Shown here: positions 1 to 4,704 of the stretch, piece by piece | Numbering within the stretch: the stretch's first letter is position 1 | Layout: each line of letters opens with the position of its first letter | Assembly: GCA_049790315.1 (NCBI GenBank) | Contig: JBAQYV010000226.1 | Span: 1 to 6,653 of the forward strand | Direction: 5' to 3' | Length of the DNA stretch: 6,653 bases | Origin: DASPOJ01 sp049790315 | GTDB lineage: Bacteria > Acidobacteriota > Terriglobia > Acidiferrales > UBA7541 | Translations under genes and position numbers: made by a program | The notes under the pieces: generated by a model | What the model saw: the letters and a program-made list of their open reading frames with translations, nothing else | Databases searched by the model: none | Told to the model about the DNA's origin: nothing

Positions 1-2267
1 GTGCCCGGCGGCGTGGGCGTTGCGGACCCAGGCGATTCTTCGCCGCCTTCGGTCGGAGCGCTGTCTGGCGTATCGACCTTCACGGTTCTGGTCAGTGCGA
101 GTTTTTCGAGCGGGATCACGTTGGGAAAATCTTCCACGGGCTGGTTGGCCAGGGCCGCCTTCATGAATTCGAGCCATATCGGAAGCGCGGCCGCGGCGCC
201 CGTTTCGCGTTTGCCCAGCGAAATTTGCTTATCGTCGTTGCCCACCCACACGCCGGTGGTGAGCTGCGGCGTGAATCCGATGTACCACGCGTCGGTAAAA
301 TTATTTGTCGTGCCGGTTTTGCCGCCCGATGGGCGCCCCAGCGCGAGCGCCGCTTGGCCCGTGCCCATCGTCACCACATCCTCGAGCATCGCGACCATCG
401 TGCGCGCCACGTCCGGAGGAATCACGTCATGCACGGCGGGACGATTCTGCTCGAGCAGCGCGCCATCGTATGAAGTGACTTTGCGAATCATGTGCGGATC
501 GATGCGCACGCCGTCGTCGGGAAAAACGCTGAACGCCGAAGTGTGCTCCAGAAGATTCAAATCGGCGGCGCCCAAAGCCAGCGGCAAATACGGCGGCAGC
601 GGACTCGTGATGCCGAAGCGGCGCGCCAAATTAATTACATTCGAGATGCCCACTTTTTCCAGCAGCTTCACCGCGGGAACGTTTCGCGATCCGGCGAGCG
701 CGCGGCGTAGCGTGATCAGGCCCTCGAATTTTTCGTCGTAGTTGTGCGGCGTATAAGGTTGTCCGCCGCTCATCGTGGTGTACGGCTCGTCGAGAATCGT
801 GTCGAACGGATCCCAGCCCGCCTCAAACGCGGCGGAATAAACGTAGACCTTGAACGAGCTGCCCACTTGCCGCTGCGCCTGAATCGCGCGATTGAATTTC
901 GATTGCGCGAAATCGTAGCCGCCCACCATGGCCTTGATTTCGCCGGTGGGATTGTCGATCGCCAGCAGCGCCGCTTGCGGTCCCGGCTCTTGCTCGAGCG
1001 TAACTTTTGCGGCGCCGTCGGTGATGCTGACGATGTGCACCACGGCGATGTCGCCAACTTTCAGAAGCGCCGCGGGAGATTTGCGGCCAGTCCAAGCGAA
1101 ATCCGCGGGCGCAAGCGACGCGTGGTACGGACCAATTTTGATCAGCGCCGTTTTTTCGTCGACGGAAATCACGAGTCCGTGCACGTAAGCGCCGGGCACA
1201 AGCGCCCCGTGCCAATCGTCGTCATCGTAAGCGCCCAGCGTGCTGCGATTGTCGTCGAGAATGTTGTCAAGATGGCCGCGCCAACCGTGCCGCCGATCGT
1301 AGGCATGCAGACCGTCGCGCACGGCCTGATTCGCGGCGCGCTGCATTGCGACGTTGAGCGTGGTGTAAACCCGCAGGCCGCGCTCGTCGACGGTCTCGGT
1401 GCCGTAGGCGCCTTCCAGATATTTGCGGATTTCCTCGACGAAGTAGGGAGCGAGATCGTCGCGAGGGACTTCCAGATGGAGGCCGAGTGGCTGAGCGATC
1501 GCGGCTTTTGCGGCGGCGTCGGAGATTTTTCCGAGATCAGCCATACGCTGCAGCACCAGATTGCGCCGGTCGAGCGATTTCTGCGCGTGCAGAATAGGCG
1601 AATATCCGGGGCCGCGAATCAGTCCCGCGAGCGTCGCGGCTTCGGCCAGCGTCAGTTGGCCGACGGGTCTGCCGAAATAATATTCGGAGGCGGCCTCAAA
1701 ACCGTAATTGCCGTGCGCGAGATAAATTTGATTGCAGTACATCGTGAGAATTTGTTCTTTGGTGTAGTGACGCTCGATTTGCAGCGCCAGCAGTGTTTCC
1801 TGAATCTTGCGGCGAAAACTGCGGTCGGCGCGGTTCAGGAAAAGTGTGCCGGCAAGTTGCATCGTAAGCGTGCTGGCGCCTTCTTCCACGCGGCCGTGAG
1901 TAATGTCCTTCCAGGCCGCGCCGGCGACGCGCGTGAAATCGACGCCCCAATGTTCCTCGAAATGCTGATCTTCGGTAGTAAGAATGGCGTCTTTCAGAAC
2001 CGGCGGGATTTGATCGTAAGTAATCAGGATGCGCCGCTGCAGAGAAAACGTGCCGATCAATTGGCCGTCGTCGGCATAAAGCTCGGTGACGACATTGGGC
2101 TGGTAGTCCTGAAGCGCGTGAATTTCGGGCAGATCGCTCGAATAAACGAACAGGAGTCCAGCGATGGCGCCGGCGCAAATCGCGAGAATCAGAAGAACGA
2201 CGAACGTCAACCGCACGGCGAGTTTTCGTCCGCGCAGACGCAGTGTGATCGGAGGAAGCGGATCCAT
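1..2267 (-). CDS. Class A penicillin-binding protein, PBP1A type (bifunctional transglycosylase/transpeptidase), C-terminus cut by window edge
   Basis: This inner-membrane enzyme polymerises lipid II into glycan strands and cross-links their stem peptides in the periplasm. From the ATG at 2265-2267, 755 residues are visible with no stop before the edge. A short cytoplasmic N-terminus leads into one membrane anchor at about 17-41. The GT51 glycosyltransferase domain (about 55-235) has EDQHFEEHWG with catalytic Glu99, GASTLTMQ at 130-137, RKIQETLLALQIE at 153-165 and QIYLAHGNYGFEAAS at 180-194. A linker or OB-like region (about 320-425) follows. The transpeptidase domain has the SxxK motif SSFK with Ser470, the SxN motif SRN at 527-529 and KTGTT at 650-654. 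Beyond about 730 is a Pro/Gly/Ser/Thr-rich tail. The start is well placed: an in-frame TAG lies four codons upstream, although the ribosome site is weak. Compared with the usual motifs, the Pro after SxxK is Val474 and the second Gln of GGSTITQQ-type sequences is Met136. The OB-like insert favours PBP1A (mrcA/ponA type) over PBP1B or PBP1C. The gene follows the MauE-like gene by 78 bases on the same strand and could be cotranscribed with it. Confidence 0.96.
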   Translation of the reverse strand, partial: MDPLPPITLRLRGRKLAVRLTFVVLLILAICAGAIAGLLFVYSSDLPEIHALQDYQPNVVTELYADDGQLIGTFSLQRRILITYDQIPPVLKDAILTTEDQHFEEHWGVDFTRVAGAAWKDITHGRVEEGASTLTMQLAGTLFLNRADRSFRRKIQETLLALQIERHYTKEQILTMYCNQIYLAHGNYGFEAASEYYFGRPVGQLTLAEAATLAGLIRGPGYSPILHAQKSLDRRNLVLQRMADLGKISDAAAKAAIAQPLGLHLEVPRDDLAPYFVEEIRKYLEGAYGTETVDERGLRVYTTLNVAMQRAANQAVRDGLHAYDRRHGWRGHLDNILDDNRSTLGAYDDDDWHGALVPGAYVHGLVISVDEKTALIKIGPYHASLAPADFAWTGRKSPAALLKVGDIAVVHIVSITDGAAKVTLEQEPGPQAALLAIDNPTGEIKAMVGGYDFAQSKFNRAIQAQRQVGSSFKVYVYSAAFEAGWDPFDTILDEPYTTMSGGQPYTPHNYDEKFEGLITLRRALAGSRNVPAVKLLEKVGISNVINLARRFGITSPLPPYLPLALGAADLNLLEHTSAFSVFPDDGVRIDPHMIRKVTSYDGALLEQNRPAVHDVIPPDVARTMVAMLEDVVTMGTGQAALALGRPSGGKTGTTNNFTDAWYIGFTPQLTTGVWVGNDDKQISLGKRETGAAAALPIWLEFMKAALANQPVEDFPNVIPLEKLALTRTVKVDTPDSAPTEGGEESPGSATPTPPG

Positions 2268-2345
2268 CAGATCTTTATTCTATCGCGGATTGCGTACTCC
2301 ACGCGGTCAGCGCATGGCACGGCGACAGGACAAGTACCCTCGCGG
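2268..2345 (-). other. 78-base spacer between the MauE-like gene and the PBP gene
   Basis: Read on the minus strand it holds a TAGAAT at 2282 to 2277 (five of six matches to a -10) close to the PBP start, but no -35 at a suitable distance and no strong Shine-Dalgarno before the ATG. No terminator hairpin was seen, so readthrough from the upstream redox genes into the PBP gene is plausible. Confidence 0.4.
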
Positions 2346-2843
2346 CTATGCGGATTGCCTAGCGCGACGACGCGCGATGAACGCCAGGATGGCTACTGCG
2401 AGCGAAACGGCCACCAAGGCGGCATCCAGAAGAAGAATCGTCCGCCGATTGAGCTGCACACCAGCACCGAAACATCCGCAGTCCATCGTCATGCCCATAA
2501 AATAGGCGTGGAGATTCGCGCAGAAAAACACCGCCGCCATGGCCGTGGACGCCACGGCCGCCCAACGAACCCAAAGACCCAAAATCAGCATCACGCCAAC
2601 GATGAGCTCAATCCAGGGGAGCGCACGGGCCACAAACTCGACCCCCCATTCGGGCAGCATGTGATACGTGTCGACGGACATCGCAAAAATCACCCACGAA
2701 TCTCGCAGTTTGGAGTACGCGGCGTATACGAACACGGCGCCAACCGCGACGCGTCCGACAAGAGCCAGCCACCAAGCGAGGCTGCCCGTCGCGATGCCGA
2801 ATTTTCGAGGAGCGCCGCCCGGCGAAATGGGATCAGTGGGCAA
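2346..2843 (-). CDS. MauE/DoxX-family redox-associated membrane protein with DCGCFG motif
   Basis: This is a 165-residue integral membrane protein. Four hydrophobic helices are visible at about 22-46, 74-92, 94-116 and 134-157. The conserved-looking motif DCGCFG (121-126) sits in the loop between helices 3 and 4. Positive charges at the N-terminus (Arg13, Lys14) and C-terminus (RRRAR, 158-162) put both ends in the cytoplasm and the Cys-Gly-Cys loop on the periplasmic side. MauE of methylamine-utilising bacteria has a similar fold and works with a thioredoxin-like partner (MauD) in forming disulfides of methylamine dehydrogenase. No mau structural gene is visible here, so the likelier role is electron exchange with the adjacent DsbA-like proteins; that is inference. 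The start is TTG at 2841-2843, the only plausible start after an in-frame TGA at 2865-2867 and before helix 1. It has no clear Shine-Dalgarno and overlaps the end of the preceding dsbA-like gene by 11 bases, which suggests translational coupling. A generic DoxX-like protein of other function remains possible. Confidence 0.78.
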   Translation of the reverse strand: MPTDPISPGGAPRKFGIATGSLAWWLALVGRVAVGAVFVYAAYSKLRDSWVIFAMSVDTYHMLPEWGVEFVARALPWIELIVGVMLILGLWVRWAAVASTAMAAVFFCANLHAYFMGMTMDCGCFGAGVQLNRRTILLLDAALVAVSLAVAILAFIARRRARQSA

Positions 2844-3480
2844 GCAAGTAATCCAGATACTGCTTCATCAGTGTGTAGCTGACGCCCCCTGGCGGGAGCG
2901 CCTGCGTGGTTCCGTGAGAGGTGATGAAGATGCTGGGCGTCTGATCGATATTTTTCGCGCGGCCCGCGGCGAGATCCGCTTCAATCACGGCCTCGAGTTG
3001 CGGGGCGTCCTGCTGATAGATCGTTTCGACTTTTTTCATCTCGGCGGCCGAGAGCGCGCCGGCGACGACCGGTTCGATTTTCCCCGTCGCGCCCCAATCG
3101 TCCTGCTTATCGAAGAGCGCCTGTTCAACCGGCTCAAATACGCCGGCGGCAGCCGCGGCGTTGGCCCACAGCGCGGCTTCGCGGGAATGCGAGTGCATGG
3201 ACAGCGGAAAATCGTGGTGAACGACGAAGACTTTTCCCGTCGAAACGTAATTGTCGATCACTTGCCGAAGCGTGTTGCGATAAAAATTTCCGCATGCGGG
3301 ACATTGGAAATCGCTGTATTCGTCGATGCGGACTGGGGCGCTGGAAGAGCCGAGGGATTTCGCAGCCGAGAGCGATTCGGGCGTGATGCGCGCTTGCGAC
3401 GGTATCGGCTTGGTGGCGGCCGCCATCATCGCCGTGCCTGCGAGCAATCCCGCAAGCAGATAAAAACGGACTGGTTTCAA
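2833..3480 (-). CDS. Secreted DsbA-family thioredoxin-fold protein, CPAC active site (downstream tandem copy)
   Basis: A 215-residue putative periplasmic thiol-disulfide oxidoreductase of the DsbA/Thioredoxin_4 type. Residues 1-22 form a signal peptide (basic start, hydrophobic stretch, Ala-rich end around AMMAAA). The thioredoxin-fold core begins near residue 48. The redox site CPAC is at 60-63 in DFQCPACGNF, and the TPS sequence at 181-183 fits the cis-Pro loop of this fold. The chosen start is TTG at 3478-3480: GGAGG lies five bases upstream (3486-3490), and the resulting N-terminus (LKPVRFYLLAGLLA) aligns with that of the neighbouring copy (MKRLAFYFAAGLLA). An in-frame ATG at 3532-3534 would add 18 residues ahead of the signal peptide but has no ribosome site and nearly touches a putative -10 box. 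By my hand alignment the mature part is about 80% identical to the upstream copy, with a two-residue insertion after the DFPL segment. The stop codon lies inside the start of the MauE-like gene. Substrates are not identifiable; disulfide isomerase or reductase activity cannot be excluded. Confidence 0.9.
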   Translation of the reverse strand: MKPVRFYLLAGLLAGTAMMAAATKPIPSQARITPESLSAAKSLGSSSAPVRIDEYSDFQCPACGNFYRNTLRQVIDNYVSTGKVFVVHHDFPLSMHSHSREAALWANAAAAAGVFEPVEQALFDKQDDWGATGKIEPVVAGALSAAEMKKVETIYQQDAPQLEAVIEADLAAGRAKNIDQTPSIFITSHGTTQALPPGGVSYTLMKQYLDYLLAH

Positions 3481-3485
3481 CGCAA

Positions 3486-3490
3486 CCTCC
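3486..3490 (-). promoter_or_regulatory. Shine-Dalgarno deciding the TTG start of the CPAC dsbA-like gene
   Basis: GGAGG on the minus strand, five bases before TTG at 3480-3478. It is the only strong ribosome site near this gene's 5' end. It selects a non-ATG start that matches the N-terminus of the paralogue. Confidence 0.75.
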
Positions 3491-3514
3491 AAATCTCGCG
3501 ACGATTTCGTGCGC

Positions 3515-3534
3515 GCATGCAACTCTGCATGCAA
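3515..3534. repeat. Direct repeat of GCATGCAA in the leader of the CPAC dsbA-like gene
   Basis: Two exact copies of GCATGCAA (3515-3522 and 3527-3534) start 12 bases apart. Each contains the palindrome GCATGC. They lie just downstream of the putative -10 at 3538-3543, so they would fall at or just after the transcription start. They could be operator half-sites or chance. No equivalent pair was seen before the upstream paralogue. Confidence 0.4.
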
Positions 3535-3546
3535 AGCATTGTACTC
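3535..3546 (-). promoter_or_regulatory. Probable -10 region of the CPAC dsbA-like gene (shared 12-base element)
   Basis: GAGTACAATGCT (3546 to 3535) contains TACAAT (3543 to 3538), 57 bases before the TTG start. The same twelve bases precede the other dsbA-like gene. No recognisable -35 hexamer lies 17 bases upstream. It suggests that the second copy can be transcribed on its own as well as by readthrough from the first. Confidence 0.36.
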
Positions 3547-3623
3547 GACTTCGACGCGCGCGCTCTAGATTGACGGGTGCTCTCGGCTCGAACTCAGCGC
3601 TATCCGCGCGAATGCGCGTCGCC

Positions 3624-4265
3624 TCAATGCGCGAGCAAGTAGTCTAAATATTGTTTCATTAAGGTATAGCTGACGCCGCCTTCCGGAAGAGCTTCGGTAT
3701 TGCCATGCGCTGTGACGTAAATGCTGGGCGTACCCTGCACGTTTTTCGAGTGGCCCAACGCGATGTCGGATTCAACGGCGGCATCAAGTTGCGAGGCATC
3801 CTGCTGATAGATCGTCTCGACTTTTTTCATTTCCGCGGCGGAGAGAACATTGGCAAGCACGGGCTCGATCTTTCCCGTCGCGCCCCAATCGTCCTGCTTG
3901 CCGAATAGCGCTTGTTCAACCGGCTCAAACTCGCCGGCGGCGGCAGCGGCATTGGCCCAGCGCGCGGCATCGCGCGAATGCGGATGCAGCGGGAAATCGT
4001 GGTGAACAACAAAAACTTTTCCCGTGGAAACGTAATTATCGATCACTGCGCGGAGCGTGTTCTCATAAAAATTGCGGCACGAAGGACACTCAAAGTCGCT
4101 GAACTCGTCGATGCGAATTGGGGCGCTCGATGAGCCGAGGGATTTCGCGGCGGTCAAGGCTTGCGGCGTGATGCGAATTGAGGCCGGAGTATTTGTGGTC
4201 GCGGCAGCGGCGAGTGCGGCGCTGGCAAGCAATCCCGCGGCGAAATAGAAAGCGAGTCGTTTCAT
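3624..4265 (-). CDS. Secreted DsbA-family thioredoxin-fold protein, CPSC active site (upstream tandem copy)
   Basis: A 213-residue putative periplasmic thiol-disulfide oxidoreductase. It has a clear signal peptide (MKRLAFYFAAGLLA, then Ala-rich to about residue 22), no lipoprotein box, and a DsbA/Thioredoxin_4-type core. The active site CPSC is at 60-63 in DFECPSCRNF, and GTPS around residues 178-181 supplies the probable cis-Pro. The ATG at 4263-4265 is supported by GAGAGG five bases upstream (4271-4276). It is the first gene of the minus-strand block, and its close paralogue lies 143 bases downstream. The dipeptide between the cysteines differs (Pro-Ser here, Pro-Ala in the copy). In the DsbA family this dipeptide tunes redox potential, so the two may differ in oxidising strength; that is inference. 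The gene is divergent from dnaK across a 439-base region. Family assignment is secure; the physiological role is not. Confidence 0.93.
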   Translation of the reverse strand: MKRLAFYFAAGLLASAALAAAATTNTPASIRITPQALTAAKSLGSSSAPIRIDEFSDFECPSCRNFYENTLRAVIDNYVSTGKVFVVHHDFPLHPHSRDAARWANAAAAAGEFEPVEQALFGKQDDWGATGKIEPVLANVLSAAEMKKVETIYQQDASQLDAAVESDIALGHSKNVQGTPSIYVTAHGNTEALPEGGVSYTLMKQYLDYLLAH

Positions 4266-4270
4266 CGGAT

Positions 4271-4276
4271 CCTCTC
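4271..4276 (-). promoter_or_regulatory. Ribosome binding site of the CPSC dsbA-like gene
   Basis: GAGAGG on the minus strand, five bases before the ATG at 4265-4263, supporting that start. Confidence 0.7.
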
Positions 4277-4310
4277 ACCGCCCGCGTCTCGATGTGGCGC
4301 GATGGGCAGC

Positions 4311-4342
4311 AGCATTGTACTCAACCTGGGCTGCGCACTCCA
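4311..4342 (-). promoter_or_regulatory. Probable promoter of the CPSC dsbA-like gene
   Basis: On the minus strand, TACAAT (4319 to 4314, five of six matches to the -10 consensus) lies 48 bases before the ATG. Seventeen bases further upstream is TGGAGT (4342 to 4337), a weak -35 with three of six matches. The -10 is embedded in GAGTACAATGCT (4322 to 4311), which recurs exactly upstream of the neighbouring paralogue. The support is the repetition rather than the -35. Confidence 0.42.
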
Positions 4343-4369
4343 TGATTAGCGATGCGTTCTGCGCAGCCC
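4328..4369. repeat. Perfect 10-base inverted repeat in the dsbA/dnaK divergent region
   Basis: GGGCTGCGCA (4328-4337) and TGCGCAGCCC (4360-4369) are exact reverse complements separated by 22 bases. The left arm lies in the spacer of the proposed dsbA promoter and touches its -35 position, so it may be an operator or an RNA or DNA hairpin. No T-run follows on either strand, so it does not look like an intrinsic terminator. Confidence 0.5.
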
Positions 4370-4562
4370 GCCGGCGGAAAGTTGGATGCGAGCAAGAGAC
4401 GGCGCGGAGACACCAAAATGGGCAGGCAAATTTATCGGAGGCTTGCCAGTGCGGCCCGCAGATGAACTGCCCACAGGCGAGGCTGAGCGCCGGTGAATAT
4501 AGGAGACATGAAACTGTTGTAACATACAGATAATAAGGCATATATGTGATAGATAAAATAAT

Positions 4563-4583
4563 CTTGACAACGCGACACTCAGG
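4563..4583 (+). promoter_or_regulatory. HAIR-like inverted repeat (possible HspR operator) over the dnaK promoter
   Basis: CTTGACA (4563-4569), seven bases, then ACTCAGG (4577-4583). The HspR-associated inverted repeat described in actinobacteria and several other phyla is CTTGAGT-N7-ACTCAAG. The match is five of seven in the left arm and six of seven in the right arm, with exact spacing. It covers the -35 hexamer and most of the spacer, where a repressor would block RNA polymerase. Caution is needed because the left arm shares five bases with a consensus -35 box and so is partly expected by chance. No hspR gene is visible in the window. Confidence 0.42.
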
Positions 4584-4592
4584 CTTTATCAT
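4564..4592 (+). promoter_or_regulatory. Sigma-70-type promoter of dnaK
   Basis: A perfect -35 hexamer TTGACA (4564-4569), a spacer of exactly 17 bases (4570-4586) and a -10 hexamer TATCAT (4587-4592, five of six matches) point toward dnaK. The predicted transcript starts near 4599, giving a leader of about 105 bases. The sequence upstream (about 4530-4562) is notably A/T-rich in an otherwise GC-rich region, as an UP element would be. A clear housekeeping-type promoter suggests substantial basal transcription, with heat control by a repressor rather than by a dedicated sigma factor; that last part is inference. Confidence 0.8.
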
Positions 4593-4635
4593 GGTCTTGC
4601 TTACGAGAAGGCGCAGTCCTCTTATACAGGGCTTC

Positions 4636-4675
4636 GCAGATCTGCATAGAGATTCGCGAGCATTGCCGGGGCAAT
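4636..4675 (+). other. Two short inverted repeats in the dnaK leader
   Basis: Within the predicted 5' leader there is a perfect ten-base palindrome GCAGATCTGC (4636-4645) and an inverted repeat ATTGCC-GG-GGCAAT (4662-4675). The second can form a small hairpin 15 bases ahead of the ribosome site. They could shape leader RNA structure, but neither sequesters GAGGAG directly and no known RNA thermometer pattern was recognised. Confidence 0.3.
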
Positions 4676-4690
4676 CCGGACACATATCCC

Positions 4691-4696
4691 GAGGAG
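4691..4696 (+). promoter_or_regulatory. Ribosome binding site of dnaK
   Basis: GAGGAG, eight bases before the ATG at 4705. It fixes the dnaK start against a longer in-frame reading that begins at 4546. A TCCTC at 4617-4621 in the leader could pair with it over five bases, but no extended pairing was found. Confidence 0.85.
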
Positions 4697-4704
4697 CAAT
4701 AACA

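Larger units (their letters stand above)
4266..4704. other. Divergent intergenic region between the dsbA-like gene and dnaK
   Basis: In 439 bases with no credible gene, going from left to right: the dsbA ribosome site and promoter (4271-4342), the perfect inverted repeat (4328-4369), a stretch with nothing recognised (about 4370-4500), an A/T-rich segment (about 4500-4562), the dnaK promoter with its HAIR-like repeat (4563-4592), and the dnaK leader (about 4599-4704). No CIRCE element (TTAGCACTC-N9-GAGTGCTAA) was found. Open frames crossing it on both strands lack ribosome sites and recognisable protein character. Confidence 0.7.

Noticed and set aside
744..2882. A 712-codon open frame on the plus strand, with another of 246 codons at 1-741
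   Set aside because: Both lie antisense to the PBP1A gene and its neighbours, which have unmistakable family motifs. The plus-strand translations are Arg-rich and show no domain; they arise from codon bias in the minus-strand genes.
2668..3573. A 301-codon plus-strand open frame
   Set aside because: Antisense to the CPAC dsbA-like gene and the MauE-like gene; no ribosome site and no recognisable protein.
3605..3618. GC-rich hairpin CGCGC-GAAT-GCGCG just after the stop of the CPSC dsbA-like gene, as a terminator
   Set aside because: Only five base pairs and no T-run on the minus strand downstream, so an intrinsic terminator is not supported.
4508..4522. A mini-ORF (ATG AAA CTG TTG TAA) preceded by AGGAG
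   Set aside because: It lies upstream of the dnaK promoter and so is not in the dnaK transcript. Four codons with a chance AGGAG is not enough to call a leader peptide.
4294..4533. A 79-codon plus-strand open frame in the divergent region
   Set aside because: GTG start without a Shine-Dalgarno, low-complexity translation, and it crosses the dsbA promoter and the inverted repeat.
4546..4704. N-terminal extension of DnaK by 53 residues
   Set aside because: It would include the promoter -35 and -10 boxes and the real ribosome site; MSKIIGIDLG is the canonical DnaK N-terminus.
4563..4704. CIRCE (HrcA) operator or RpoH-type heat-shock promoter
   Set aside because: No TTAGCACTC-N9-GAGTGCTAA was found, and the promoter fits sigma-70 better than the CTTGAA/CCCCAT heat-shock pattern.
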